From Lysobacter avium (GTDB lineage Bacteria; Pseudomonadota; Gammaproteobacteria; Xanthomonadales; Xanthomonadaceae), in assembly GCF_015209745.1 (NCBI RefSeq), contig NZ_CP063657.1, positions 1 through 64,000 of the forward strand: 64,000 nt of DNA. The letters are read 5' to 3'. Position 1 is the stretch's first letter, and each line of letters starts with the position of its first letter. The notes beneath the pieces are model-generated. The model worked only from the letters and a program-made list of their open reading frames with translations. It searched no databases and was not told the origin of the DNA. The translations under genes and the position numbers were made by a program. Shown one piece after another: positions 10,223-19,149 of this stretch.

Positions 10223-10972
10223 ATGCTTCAGGAAACCACTACCGCTGCTGCTGGAGGCAACAACGCCGAAGCGTTCCAGCAGATGAGCTTCTCCCACATG
10301 GTGACGCAGTTCGATGCAGTTGCATGGATCGTGTTCCTCACCCTCGTGCTGTTCTCGGTGCTCTCGATCTACTGGATCGTGGTCAACCTGATCAAGGGCG
10401 CACGTCTGCGTTCCAAGGCAGACCGCGTGGTCACCACGTTCTGGGAAACCACCAACGCGCAGGATGCGATTCGTTACATGGAAGAGCAGGGCAGCTCGGA
10501 GCCGTTCTCCAAGATCGCCCTGGACGCTGCCCAGGCCGCGGCACATCATCAGCGCAACGAAGGTTCGCGTCTGGTGGAGTCGCTCAATCGCTCGGAGTTT
10601 GTGGATCGCGCCCTGCGCCAGGCCGTGACCCGTGAGTCGATGAAGCTCGAAAGCGGTCTGACCGTGCTCGCCACCGTCGGTTCGACCTCACCGTTCATCG
10701 GTCTGCTGGGTACCGTGTGGGGCATCTACCACGCACTGATCCGGATCGGCCAGAGCGGCAACGCGTCCATTGACGCCGTCGCCGGTCCCGTGGGTGAGGC
10801 GCTGATCATGACCGCGTTCGGTCTGTTCGTCGCCATCCCGGCCGTGATCGCGTTCAACTTCTTCACCCGCATCAACCGGGTCACCAACAGCCGTTTCGAT
10901 ACGTTCGCGCACGACCTGCACGACTTCTTCGCAACCGGCTCGCGTGTTGGCGAACTGCCGTCCCAGCGTTGA
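10223..10972 (+). CDS. exbB: ExbB, TonB-complex proton channel subunit
   Basis: ExbB forms the pentameric inner-membrane scaffold of the TonB motor. The 249-residue protein shows three hydrophobic helices: one near 35-57 (AWIVFLTLVLFSVLSIYWIVV) and two in the C-terminal half. The conserved core GSTSPFIGLLGTVWGIYHAL lies around 152-171, and the third helix (EALIMTAFGLFVAIPAVIAF) follows, which fits the MotA/TolQ/ExbB family. It is 87 bp downstream of tonB and 32 bp upstream of exbD1. Identity as ExbB rather than TolQ follows from the tonB neighbour. Confidence 0.95.
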   Translation: MLQETTTAAAGGNNAEAFQQMSFSHMVTQFDAVAWIVFLTLVLFSVLSIYWIVVNLIKGARLRSKADRVVTTFWETTNAQDAIRYMEEQGSSEPFSKIALDAAQAAAHHQRNEGSRLVESLNRSEFVDRALRQAVTRESMKLESGLTVLATVGSTSPFIGLLGTVWGIYHALIRIGQSGNASIDAVAGPVGEALIMTAFGLFVAIPAVIAFNFFTRINRVTNSRFDTFAHDLHDFFATGSRVGELPSQR

Positions 10973-11004
10973 TCGGCCATCCATAAGCAAGTTGGAGTAC
11001 GGAT

Positions 11005-11427
11005 ATGGCCTTCAGTACAGGCAGTAACGCCGGCCCGATGGCCGAAATCAACGTCACGCCCCTGGTCGATGTGATGCTGGTGCTGCTGATCATCTTCATG
11101 ATCACGGCACCGCTCATGAACCATAAGATCCAGGTGGCACTGCCTGAGGCCAACCTCGACCGCAAGGATGAGTTGGCTCCCGAAGTGCCGCCGATCACGA
11201 TTGCCATCGAGGCCGACGGCACCGTGTACTGGAACGACGAGCCGGTGACTCCGGCGTTGATGGAAAGCCGCTTGTCGGTTGAAGCCCAGAAGACGCCGCA
11301 GCCGCAGATCAACATCCGTGGCGACAAGACCACCAAGTACCGCGTCGTCAAGGACGTGGTCGAGACTGCCCGCTTGCAGGGCATGCGCAAGGTCGGTTTT
11401 GTCGCTATCAAGGATCGTTCCAACTAA
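11005..11427 (+). CDS. exbD: ExbD1, TonB-complex proton-conducting subunit
   Basis: ExbD couples proton flow to TonB movement. The 140-residue protein has a short cytoplasmic N-terminus, then [19 protein letters not shown], in which the Asp of LVDV is the conserved membrane proton-carrying residue. A periplasmic domain with [17 protein letters not shown] follows. It sits between exbB and a second exbD copy 17 bp downstream. Paired exbD genes are normal in Xanthomonadaceae tonB operons; in Xanthomonas campestris the second copy has specialised functions. Confidence 0.94.
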   Translation: MAFSTGSNAGPMAEINVTPLVDVMLVLLIIFMITAPLMNHKIQVALPEANLDRKDELAPEVPPITIAIEADGTVYWNDEPVTPALMESRLSVEAQKTPQPQINIRGDKTTKYRVVKDVVETARLQGMRKVGFVAIKDRSN

Positions 11428-11444
11428 CACCGGAGAACAGAAAC

Positions 11445-11855
11445 ATGTCCATGGGTTCAAACTCCGGTACCGGCGCGATGTCGGACATCAACGTGACGCC
11501 GTTGGTGGACGTGCTGCTGGTGTTGCTGATCATCTTCATGGTCACGGCACCGATCGCGTCGTATCCGATTGAAGTCAACCTGCCGCAGCAGTCCACCCAG
11601 CCGCCACCGATGTCCGAGCCGCCGCCGCCGATCCGGTTGCGGATCGGTGCATCGGGCGAGGTGTTCTGGAATGACTCACCGTACCCGTTGTCGGCGATCG
11701 GCAACATGATGCGCAGCGAAGTCGAACGTGACCCGACCAACCAGCCGCAGCTGGAGATCGACACCAATGATGACGCGGACTACGGCGTGCTCGCCAAGGT
11801 CCTTGCGCTGGCGAAAAATGCCGACATGAAGAAGATCGGCTTCGTCCAGAAGTAA
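11445..11855 (+). CDS. exbD2: ExbD2, second ExbD-like subunit
   Basis: A 136-residue paralogue of the preceding gene, with the same [19 protein letters not shown] membrane segment and proton-carrying Asp. The periplasmic half differs: it has a Pro-rich linker ([15 protein letters not shown]) in place of the charged one in ExbD1 and ends KKIGFVQK. The divergence suggests different partners or conditions of use, as reported for exbD2 in Xanthomonas. It is the last gene of the tonB operon and is followed by a strong terminator. Confidence 0.93.
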   Translation: MSMGSNSGTGAMSDINVTPLVDVLLVLLIIFMVTAPIASYPIEVNLPQQSTQPPPMSEPPPPIRLRIGASGEVFWNDSPYPLSAIGNMMRSEVERDPTNQPQLEIDTNDDADYGVLAKVLALAKNADMKKIGFVQK

Positions 11856-11879
11856 CTACACCACGTCGTGGATTGGAAG

Positions 11880-11905
11880 CGCCGCCCTTTCGGGCGGCGT
11901 TTTTT
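11880..11905 (+). terminator. Intrinsic terminator of the tonB operon
   Basis: CGCCGCCC-TTTC-GGGCGGCG is a perfect 8-bp GC stem with a 4-base loop, followed directly by six T residues. It lies between convergent exbD2 and pdxJ. Confidence 0.92.
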
Positions 11906-11932
11906 ATGGGCACGGGACGGATTGTCGTCCTG

Positions 11933-12715
11933 CTATCGGTATGGGTCCCCCGCAGCGCGGTCGAGAATCGCCAGATAGCCGCGAACAGTGGCGCTCAGGC
12001 CGGCATGCAGGGCCTCGCCGATCAGCGCGTGGCCGATGGAGACCTCCAGCACGCCAGGCACGGCGGCCAGGAATGCGCCGAGGTTTGCCTGGCTGAGGTC
12101 GTGACCCGCATTCACGCCGAGTCCGGCAGCCTGGGCGCGGCGGGCGATAGCGGCGAAGCGTTCCAGCATGCAGGCCTGCTCGCCGCGATCGAACGCGTCG
12201 GCGTAAGGCCCGGTGTAGAGCTCGATCCTGTCCGCACCGATCTGCGCGGCGTGTTCGATTCCCTCCGACCGGCGGGGATCCCACGCGTCGGCAAACAGGC
12301 TGACCCGGCAGCCCATGTCCCGCAGTTGCCGAACCAGCGGCTGCAGGCGGCCCGCGTCCCGCAGGAAGTCAAAGCCATGGTCGGACGTGAGCTGGTCATC
12401 GCCGTCCGGAACGAGCGTCGCCTGCGCCGGTCGCACCGCCTCGCAAAGGGCGAGAAAGCCGGGATAGCCCTCGCGGGGCGGGGCAAACGGATTGCCCTCC
12501 AGGTTGAACTCGACCCCGCGCGCACCAGCCAGCCCGCCCAGCGCGTATACATCCGCCGCCCGTATGTGACGTGCATCGGGGCGGGGGTGGACGGTAATGC
12601 CATGGGCACCGGCGTCCAGGCACGCGCGTGCGGCCTGCACCACATCGGGCTCGCTCCCGCCGCGCGAATTGCGCAGCACCGCGATCTTGTTGACGTTGAC
12701 GCTGAGGAAAGTCAT
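11933..12715 (-). CDS. pdxJ: Pyridoxine 5'-phosphate synthase
   Basis: PdxJ condenses 1-deoxy-D-xylulose 5-phosphate with aminoacetone phosphate to make pyridoxine 5'-phosphate, the last ring-forming step of the DXP-dependent vitamin B6 pathway. The 260-residue TIM-barrel protein starts [20 protein letters not shown]. It carries [31 protein letters not shown] and [12 protein letters not shown], all conserved motifs with active-site His and Glu residues. Convergence with the tonB operon and the small gene downstream of its start match the usual Xanthomonadaceae layout. Confidence 0.97.
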   Translation of the reverse strand: MTFLSVNVNKIAVLRNSRGGSEPDVVQAARACLDAGAHGITVHPRPDARHIRAADVYALGGLAGARGVEFNLEGNPFAPPREGYPGFLALCEAVRPAQATLVPDGDDQLTSDHGFDFLRDAGRLQPLVRQLRDMGCRVSLFADAWDPRRSEGIEHAAQIGADRIELYTGPYADAFDRGEQACMLERFAAIARRAQAAGLGVNAGHDLSQANLGAFLAAVPGVLEVSIGHALIGEALHAGLSATVRGYLAILDRAAGDPYR

Positions 12716-12751
12716 CGCGGCAGCTTAGCGCGTCGGGTGCTGCACCTGGAG

Positions 12752-13012
12752 CTACGGGCGCTGATGCTGCGCCGCTGGATTGCCGGAAGCGTCCGCCTGC
12801 GCCCTGCTGCGCAATTGGGCAAGGGCGACGGGGTCGATCATGGCGCCTTCGTCGCGGCTGCGACTGGCGACGCGCCGCGCAAGCAACTGGACCACCGCCG
12901 CCATGCTCAAGCCGAAACTCAGCAACAGGCACAGCGCCAGAAGCCCCACCGAGGTGGTCTTGAAGGCGACGATCAGGGCCACGACGGCGGCGGCCAGCAG
13001 AATCCAGGGCAT
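12752..13012 (-). CDS. Small inner-membrane protein
   Basis: An 86-residue protein of unknown function. The start at 13012 (MPWILLAAAVVALIVAFKTT) is preferred because upstream in-frame codons read as an Arg/Cys-rich stretch unlike coding sequence. Two hydrophobic segments (about 2-17 and 23-44) should span the membrane as a hairpin, followed by a charged cytoplasmic or periplasmic tail (ALAQLRSRAQADA). It lies 36 bp upstream of pdxJ on the same strand and may be co-transcribed with it. No catalytic motif is visible. Confidence 0.6.
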   Translation of the reverse strand: MPWILLAAAVVALIVAFKTTSVGLLALCLLLSFGLSMAAVVQLLARRVASRSRDEGAMIDPVALAQLRSRAQADASGNPAAQHQRP

Positions 13013-13115
13013 CTCGACGTTCCATGTGCAGCAACGTGCCGAGTGTAGGACGTGACATCGTCTCCGTCGCGCCGCCCGCGCCACTGCTGCGGCCGCTGAT
13101 CGGCTGGCGGATCGC

Positions 13116-14552
13116 CTACAGCAGCGGCGACATCAGCCGCGCGAGCGCTTCAGGCAAGCGGCTGCGCCACAGCGGGCGTTGACGATCCGCCGTGACCTGC
13201 GTGCAACTCAGGCAATCATGTTCGATCAGTTCGGCGAGCTCGGCCACCAGCCCGCGATCACGGAACAGCACCGAGCTCTCGAAGTTGAGGCGGAAACTTC
13301 GATGGTCGAAATTCGCGCTGCCGATGATCGCCAGGTCGTCGTCGCAAAGCAGAGCCTTGGTGTGCAGCATCCTGGGCCCGTACTCGAGCACCTTGACCCC
13401 GGCGGCCATCAGGTCATCGAAGTAGGATCGGGCGGCGTGGGTGACCAGCCGGCTGTCGGTGTTCTTGGGCACCAGAAGGCGCACGTCCACCCCGCCCAGT
13501 GCCGCGGAGGTCAGCGCCATCATCGCCGCCTCTCCCGGGACGAAGTAGGGCGTAACGAGCCAGACCCGGCGCCGTGCCGCGTGGATGGCGGAGACATGCA
13601 GGCGGTGGATCGCCTCCCAGGGCGAGTCCGGCCCGGACACGACCATCTGCACCATGATGTCGCCCGGCGTGGACTCGGGGAAGGTGATGTGCGGCGGCGG
13701 TTCGCCAGTGGCGTAGACCCAGTCTTCCAGGAACACCAGCTGCAGCGATCGCACCACATCGCCTTCCAGGCGCAGGTGCAGGTCGCGGTAGGCGTTGTCG
13801 CCGAGGGTCTCGTCCTCTTCATCGGTGATGTTGATGCCACCAATGAAGCCGACGGCGCCGTCGATCACCACGATCTTGCGGTGGCTGCGCAGGTTCAGCC
13901 ATGGCCGTTGCCAGAACCAGTGCAGGCGCATCGGATGGAACCACGCAACCTCGCCACCGGCCTCCACCAGCGGCTTGAGGAAGGCGCGAGAGGTGCTGCC
14001 CGATCCCACCGCATCCAGCAGCAGGCGCACCTTGACCCCGGCGCGGGCCCGCTCGATGAGTGCATCGCGCAGTGCTGTCCCCGTGCGGTCGGGCTGGAAG
14101 ATGTAGTACTCCAGATGCACGTGCTCGCGCGCGCGCGCGACTTCCTCGTTGAGTTGGCGGTACTTGCTGTTGCCGTCGATCAGCAGGTGCGCGCTGGTGG
14201 CGGTGCTGGGTGGCAGGCCGGTGACGGTCTGCGCCATCCGCGCCAGCTCGATGGCGGCCGCGTCGGGCACCCGTCCGGCGGGGAGTGCCGGCATGCGTGT
14301 CCGGCTGCGGTCCCGTCGCAGGCGTTGCCGCCGGATGCGTTGTGGGCCGAAAAAGAAGTAGATCGCAAAACCCAGATAGGGCAGGGCGGCCAGGCTGACC
14401 AGCCAGCTCAGGGTGGCGGCCGGCTCACGCTTCTGCAGGATGATCCAGACACCCAGCCAGATGACGTAGATCGCCCAGCCCAGCGCCAGCCACGCCGCCA
14501 GATGCTCGATCGCGGTGGTCTGGTGCCACCACGCACGCAGGGTCTCACCCAT
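13116..14552 (-). CDS. cls: Cardiolipin synthase, phospholipase D family
   Basis: The enzyme joins two phosphatidylglycerols to make cardiolipin. The 478-residue protein has two N-terminal transmembrane helices (about 19-36 and 46-68), then two PLD domains. The HKD motifs are HRKIVVIDG with GFIGGIN, and HTKALLCDD with IIGSANFDHRSF. The frame stays open far upstream, but MGETLRAWWHQ at 14552 is the sensible start because homologues begin with a short segment before the first helix. Upstream codons overlap the permease gene in another frame. It starts 2 bp after the permease stop, which suggests coupled translation. Confidence 0.92.
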   Translation of the reverse strand: MGETLRAWWHQTTAIEHLAAWLALGWAIYVIWLGVWIILQKREPAATLSWLVSLAALPYLGFAIYFFFGPQRIRRQRLRRDRSRTRMPALPAGRVPDAAAIELARMAQTVTGLPPSTATSAHLLIDGNSKYRQLNEEVARAREHVHLEYYIFQPDRTGTALRDALIERARAGVKVRLLLDAVGSGSTSRAFLKPLVEAGGEVAWFHPMRLHWFWQRPWLNLRSHRKIVVIDGAVGFIGGINITDEEDETLGDNAYRDLHLRLEGDVVRSLQLVFLEDWVYATGEPPPHITFPESTPGDIMVQMVVSGPDSPWEAIHRLHVSAIHAARRRVWLVTPYFVPGEAAMMALTSAALGGVDVRLLVPKNTDSRLVTHAARSYFDDLMAAGVKVLEYGPRMLHTKALLCDDDLAIIGSANFDHRSFRLNFESSVLFRDRGLVAELAELIEHDCLSCTQVTADRQRPLWRSRLPEALARLMSPLL

Positions 14553-14554
14553 GC

Positions 14555-16384
14555 TCAGCCCATCCCGGGGAGCAGCGGGCCGCCCAGCCACAGCCAGCGT
14601 GTCATCCACGCGCTGACGATGGCGATAAGCACGGTCAGGGGCACCCCGACCCGGAGAAAGTCGCCAAACCGGTATTGGCCGGGTCCCAGGATGAGCAGAT
14701 TGCCGTGATGGCCGATCGGGGTCAGGAAGGCCACCACCGCGCCCAGCGCGGTACACACCACGAACGGCGTGGGTTCCATCGACAGCGACTGCGCCAGCTC
14801 CACCGCGATCGGTCCGAGCAGGACCACTGTGGCGGAGTCGGAAAGCACCTGGGTCAGCAGGCCGGCGATCGAGAACAGCACCAGCAGGATCATCAGCACC
14901 GGCCAGTCCGCGACCACATGGCGCAAGCCGGAGGCCATCAATTGCGCGGTGCCGGTCTGCTCCATCGCAATCCCCAGCGGGATCACCCCGGCGATCATCA
15001 CGAACACGCGCACGTCGATCTCGCGATAGGCCTGGCCGATGTCCACGCAACGGGTGGCGACGATGGCGACCGCGCCACACAGGAACGCCAGCGGTACCGG
15101 TAGCCACTCCAGGACGGCCGCGAGGATGGTGACCGCGAGAATCGTCAGCGCCAGCGGCGCGCGCACGCGGCGCTTGGCCTCGCCGGCAAACGGCACCAGC
15201 ATCAGGAATCCATGGTGGGTGGCCAACTCTGCGAACCGGGCCGGGCGGCCCCACAGAACCAGCAGGTCGCCCTCGCGCAGGCGGGCATCCGCCAGACGGG
15301 GCGCGACATGACCCTGGCGCCGCCACAGGCCGACGATCACGGCCTTGAAGCGGTGCGAGAAATCCAGCTCGCGGATGCTGCGGCCGATGAACTCCGAGCC
15401 CGGCGCCACCACCGCCTGGACCAGCTGCGGCTTTACCTCGCCATCGCCCAGGGCGCGGGTGCCGAACCGTGAGATCGCGTGCAGGTCGATCCCGGCGTCG
15501 TCGTGCAGCGAGGCCAGTGCGTCGGCGGACGCCTCCACCAGCAACACGTCGCCGCTGATCAGCGGGCTGGATGCACCCAGGTCGCGGCGAAGCTTGTTGT
15601 CGCGCAGCCAGCCGACCATCCGGAACTTGTCGCCGAGTGCCTTCTCCAGCTCGGCCAACGGCCGCGTGCTCCAGCGCGAGCCTTCAACGATCAACAGCTC
15701 GGTGCGGTAGCGATCGAGGCGCAGGTAGCCGTCGTCTTCCGCATCCACACCGCGTTTGGGCAGGATCCAGCGGGTCAGCAGCATGTAGGCCATGCCGATC
15801 AGCACCAGCGCGATGCCGATCGGGGTGATCGAGAACACCCCCAGGCCCTCCGCGCCCGTGCGCTTGAGCAGGTTGTTGGCGAGCAGGAACGCCGGTGCGC
15901 TGACCAGGGTCAGGCAGGTGCCCAGCGACGCCGCCAGCGACATCGGCATCAGCAGCCGCGATGGCGCCAGGCCGTTGGTCTTGGCCAGCCGTCCCATGAT
16001 CGGGAGCATCATCGCCGTCACCATCACGTGGTGGGTGAATGACGCCATCACCGCAACCGCCGGCATGGTCACCGCGATCACCCGCGCCTCGCTCCTGCCC
16101 GACGCGCGGCCGATCCACTGGCCGATGTGCTCGGTGATGCCGGTCGCAGCGAGTCCGCCGGAGATGACGAACACCGCGGCGACGATGATCGCCGGCTCGC
16201 TGGAAAACCCGGAAAGCGCCTGCTCCTCGTCCAGCAGGCCCGTCACCACCAGCGCCATCAGCATCAGCATCGCGGTCACGTCCACGCGGACCCGCTCGCT
16301 GATGAACAGATACAGTCCACCGCTGAGGATCAACAGGAAGGTCAGCTGCTGCAATGTGATCGGAAGCCATGCCATTGCGCGCAT
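14555..16384 (-). CDS. SLC13/DASS-type permease with central TrkA-C domains
   Basis: A 609-residue anion transporter of the divalent anion:sodium symporter family, in the group that carries sulfate, phosphate or dicarboxylates. N-terminal hydrophobic helices (about 10-205) and C-terminal ones (about 405-600) flank a soluble region (about 215-395) with two RCK/TrkA-C-like units, one containing VVAPGSEFIGRSIREL and LREGDLLVLWG. The paired helix-hairpin motifs (SFTHHVMVTAMMLPI and SDSATVVLLGPIAVEL) fit the family. The substrate is not predictable. The start could be the ATG at 16384 or 16375. It precedes cls with a 2-bp gap and is divergent from the kinase gene. Confidence 0.85.
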   Translation of the reverse strand: MRAMAWLPITLQQLTFLLILSGGLYLFISERVRVDVTAMLMLMALVVTGLLDEEQALSGFSSEPAIIVAAVFVISGGLAATGITEHIGQWIGRASGRSEARVIAVTMPAVAVMASFTHHVMVTAMMLPIMGRLAKTNGLAPSRLLMPMSLAASLGTCLTLVSAPAFLLANNLLKRTGAEGLGVFSITPIGIALVLIGMAYMLLTRWILPKRGVDAEDDGYLRLDRYRTELLIVEGSRWSTRPLAELEKALGDKFRMVGWLRDNKLRRDLGASSPLISGDVLLVEASADALASLHDDAGIDLHAISRFGTRALGDGEVKPQLVQAVVAPGSEFIGRSIRELDFSHRFKAVIVGLWRRQGHVAPRLADARLREGDLLVLWGRPARFAELATHHGFLMLVPFAGEAKRRVRAPLALTILAVTILAAVLEWLPVPLAFLCGAVAIVATRCVDIGQAYREIDVRVFVMIAGVIPLGIAMEQTGTAQLMASGLRHVVADWPVLMILLVLFSIAGLLTQVLSDSATVVLLGPIAVELAQSLSMEPTPFVVCTALGAVVAFLTPIGHHGNLLILGPGQYRFGDFLRVGVPLTVLIAIVSAWMTRWLWLGGPLLPGMG

Positions 16385-16485
16385 TGTGCGTTAGAACCGG
16401 TGATCGTGGCGGCGGGCGCGTGTCGCCCGGACCACCGCCCCGTCACGGCGGGTGACGTTACAATCCGGCCCTCGCTCCCGCCAAC

Positions 16486-17610
16486 GTGATGATGTCCCCA
16501 GCGGTTCGCCCACAATCCGATGACGCCCGTTTCCGTGCCGCAGTAGCGGCCACAGCGGTGGGAATGGCGATCCTGGCCATTGACGGGACCTGGCAGGAAA
16601 CCAACCCGGCGCTGCGTTGCCTTCTGGCTGGTGTGGCCGGCGCTCCGACCGTCGATGGGCCGGCGCCGGGCACGCTCTTCGAGCTTGTCCAAAGCGAGCA
16701 GGCGGCGACGCTCAGGGCGGAGGTCGCGGCGCTGGTCGCCGGAGATCGTCAGGCGATCGATCGTCCGATTACCTGTCATCGCGGCGACGAGGCGCTCGAG
16801 GTTCGGGTCAATATCGCCGCCATCCGCGACACTGCAGGGCTGGCAACCGGCCTGGTAGCGCAAATCCGCGAGGACACGGGTGCTGTCCAGGCTGCGGCCC
16901 TGGATGCGATGCGTCATCAACTGCAGGCGCAGGTCGATGCGGTTGCCCACGACCTGCGCGCACCGCTGCGGTCGATCAACAATTTCTCGGGCCTGCTGGC
17001 ACGCAAGCTGGACGAAGGACTGGACGCCACCTCACGCGACCACCTCGGCCGGATCCGCGGTGCCGCCTCGCGCATGTCGGGCTTGCTCGACGGCCTGGCC
17101 GAGCTGTCGCGCGCGTCCACCGCGCAGATTCGGGAGTCGCTGGTGGACATCAGCATGCTCGCCGACTGGGTCGCCGCCGAGCAGCAGGACGCCCATCCCG
17201 ATCGCGAGTTCCTCATCACGGTGCAGCCCGGCCTGGGCGCCCGTGGCGACGAGCGCCTGCTGAAAACCCTGCTGGCCCAAGTGATGGACAACGCGCGCCG
17301 GTTCTCCCCCGACGGCGGCCCCGTCAGCGTTGACGTGGCAGGCACGCAGGCCGATGGCATGCTGCGCTTGTCGATACGCGACCGCGGCCGCGGATTCGAC
17401 ATGCGCTACCGCCACAAACTGTTTGAGCCCTTCCAGCGCCTGCACGGCGCCGATGAAGGGGCCGGTGATGGCCTCGGACTGGCCATCGCCCAGCGGATCG
17501 CCGAACGTCATGGCGGTCGCATCGATGCCGAATCCGATCCCGATTCCGGCAGTGTGTTCCACCTTTACCTGCCGGCGGCCCAGATCGCCGGTGCAGCACC
17601 TGGAGAGTAG
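16486..17610 (+). CDS. PAS-type sensor histidine kinase
   Basis: A 374-residue soluble histidine kinase with no transmembrane segment. An N-terminal PAS-like module (about 15-125) precedes the dimerisation and phosphoacceptor helix with AHDLRAPLRSI (His about 155). The HATPase_c domain has the N box (VMDNARRFSP), G1 (DRGRGFD) and G2 (GDGLGLAI). The DLRAPLRSI form of the H box occurs in bacteriophytochrome-type kinases, but no GAF or PHY domain is present. The start could be the GTG at 16486 or either of the two ATGs that follow it. The response regulator begins 5 bp after the stop, so the two form an operon and presumably a cognate pair. Confidence 0.88.
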   Translation: MMMSPAVRPQSDDARFRAAVAATAVGMAILAIDGTWQETNPALRCLLAGVAGAPTVDGPAPGTLFELVQSEQAATLRAEVAALVAGDRQAIDRPITCHRGDEALEVRVNIAAIRDTAGLATGLVAQIREDTGAVQAAALDAMRHQLQAQVDAVAHDLRAPLRSINNFSGLLARKLDEGLDATSRDHLGRIRGAASRMSGLLDGLAELSRASTAQIRESLVDISMLADWVAAEQQDAHPDREFLITVQPGLGARGDERLLKTLLAQVMDNARRFSPDGGPVSVDVAGTQADGMLRLSIRDRGRGFDMRYRHKLFEPFQRLHGADEGAGDGLGLAIAQRIAERHGGRIDAESDPDSGSVFHLYLPAAQIAGAAPGE

Positions 17611-17615
17611 TGCCC

Positions 17616-18047
17616 ATGAACAAGGTCATCCTGCTGGTCGAAGACAATCCCGACGACGTCGAGTTGACGCGCCTGGCCTTTGACGAGGCGAAGATCGCCA
17701 ACCAGCTGGTGGTGGTGGGCGACGGCGCTGAAGCGCTGGACTACCTGTTTGCCAAGGGCAACTACGCCGACCGTGATCCCAACGAACTGCCGTCGATCGT
17801 GCTGCTGGACCTCAACCTGCCCAAGGTGGACGGCCGCGAGGTCCTGCAGGCGGTGCGCGCCAACCCGTTGACCAAGACCCTGCCGGTGGTGGTGCTGACC
17901 ACCAGCACCGAGCCCTTCGATGTGGAAGCCAGCTACTCGCTTGGGGTCAACAGCTACATCCAGAAGCCGGTCGATTTCGAGCAGTTCGTGTGGGCCGTGA
18001 AGCAGGTCGGGCTCTACTGGCTGGTGCTCAACCACGCGCGCACCTGA
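17616..18047 (+). CDS. Single-domain CheY/Rcp1-like response regulator
   Basis: A 143-residue receiver domain without an output domain. The phosphoacceptor is Asp65 in IVLLDLNLPK, the acidic pair is in VEDNPDD near the N-terminus, and the conserved Lys is in YIQKPVD. The form resembles Rcp1-type regulators that pair with phytochrome-like kinases, such as the product of the preceding gene. The ATG at 17616 is used; a GTG at 17610 overlaps the kinase stop codon. Signalling must pass to another protein, through phosphotransfer or direct binding, because no DNA-binding or enzymatic domain is attached. Confidence 0.9.
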   Translation: MNKVILLVEDNPDDVELTRLAFDEAKIANQLVVVGDGAEALDYLFAKGNYADRDPNELPSIVLLDLNLPKVDGREVLQAVRANPLTKTLPVVVLTTSTEPFDVEASYSLGVNSYIQKPVDFEQFVWAVKQVGLYWLVLNHART

Positions 18048-18060
18048 AACGAGCGTTCGC

Positions 18061-18807
18061 TCACCCCGGCCCGTACAGGGCCTCGGCGCGCTGGAACAGC
18101 AGCCAACTCGTGGCGATGTACTTGTCGCCGCCTTCGGGGCGGTTGCCACGGTGGGTATGGGTAAACGCCGCCGGGGCGATCAACACCGAGCCGGTGCGCG
18201 GCGCGACCTTGCGCCGTTGATAGAGGAACTCGGTCTCCCCCTGCGCGAAGTCGTCGTTGAGGTAGACCGTCCACAACAGGTGGCGGTGCAGCGTTTCGGC
18301 CTGGGCATCGCGCGGGTAGAGCTCGCAATGCCAGTAGGGGTAGCCACCGCTGCCTGCGCGGTAGCGCTGCAGGTTGATCGCGCCGGGGCGCAGCACCGTC
18401 CGCACGATTGGCGCGAGTTCCGCATCGGCCATCCCCCGCATCCGCTCCGGCGTCAGCCGCTGATGGCCGCCCTCCGCATCGGCGACCTCCAGCATCAAGG
18501 GCGCGATCAGCGTGTGCGGCCAGCGCCTCACGTACTCCAGCAGGGCGGTGAACATCGCCGCGTTCAAGGAGGCTTCGACATCGCACCATTCGGGCTGGCC
18601 GCTGATGGTCAGGTCAAGGCTGTCCTTGAGATCGGTGTGCACGCCTCCGCCCACCTCACCCGGCCGCGCCGCGCCGCTGTTGCCGAAGCGCTCGACCAGA
18701 TCCCGGCACCAGTCGCGTTCCAGGCAGTCGTGGCGGACATGGATGAAATCGTCGACCGAGGCCGATGCGGCGGTTGAACTCGGGCTGGGCGGGGTGGGGG
18801 CGGGCAT
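18061..18807 (-). CDS. 2-oxoglutarate-Fe(II) dioxygenase-like protein
   Basis: A 248-residue protein of the prolyl-4-hydroxylase-like 2OG-Fe(II) oxygenase fold. The facial triad is visible as HCE in YPYWHCELYPRD, with the distal His in AFTHTHRGN. The 2-oxoglutarate-binding basic residue is probably Lys in GGDKYIATSWL. The motif LLWTVYLNDDFAQGETEFL is typical of the family core. The start at 18807 (MPAPTPPSP) avoids a long Arg-rich upstream extension. It converges with the response-regulator gene, with 13 bp between stops. The substrate is unknown. Confidence 0.75.
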   Translation of the reverse strand: MPAPTPPSPSSTAASASVDDFIHVRHDCLERDWCRDLVERFGNSGAARPGEVGGGVHTDLKDSLDLTISGQPEWCDVEASLNAAMFTALLEYVRRWPHTLIAPLMLEVADAEGGHQRLTPERMRGMADAELAPIVRTVLRPGAINLQRYRAGSGGYPYWHCELYPRDAQAETLHRHLLWTVYLNDDFAQGETEFLYQRRKVAPRTGSVLIAPAAFTHTHRGNRPEGGDKYIATSWLLFQRAEALYGPG

Positions 18808-18987
18808 GCGGACTCCATGGACGAATTGCGGATCAACGTTCCGGATGATTCCTGCGTCATGCGATCGACGCTCGGTTCCGGCCCCGCATGGTCGCATCCA
18901 CCGGCCGGAATTCGAAGGCGCGCGGGTGGGGGGGCCAGAGCGTTCGCCTGCGCCATACGCGCCCGTTGTAACTTCAGCCGACGGAGT

Positions 18988-18998
18988 GGTGTTACACC
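18988..18998. promoter_or_regulatory. GGTGT-T-ACACC palindrome
   Basis: A perfect 5-bp inverted repeat around one base lies 181 bp upstream of the oxygenase start and 198 bp upstream of the first fap gene. It has the form of a small-dimer operator, but no regulator can be named. Confidence 0.3.
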
Positions 18999-19067
18999 GG
19001 TGATACAGGCGCTGAAATGGCGATGAACCAAGCCTGAAGCGCGTACCGCTCAATTCACCTGCTGCGG

Positions 19068-19109
19068 GTGTGACAAGCGTGTGACAAGGGAGCGGTGATG
19101 GAATCCATC
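19068..19109. promoter_or_regulatory. Candidate upstream activator sites for the fap promoter
   Basis: GTGTGACAAG occurs twice, at 19068-19077 and 19079-19088. The copies are 11 bp apart, one turn of the helix, so both present the same face. A palindrome, GATGG-AAT-CCATC, follows at 19097-19109. These lie about 40-85 bp upstream of the -24 element, within the range for enhancer-binding-protein sites at sigma-54 promoters. Assignment to the regulator encoded at 25339-26670 is inference. Confidence 0.45.
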
Positions 19110-19149
19110 ATGGTCGGATAAGTTGCTGAAATATAAAGGTATTAATCGT

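Noticed and set aside
16486..17610. Bacteriophytochrome photoreceptor
   Set aside because: The H box looks similar, but GAF and PHY domains and room for them are absent.
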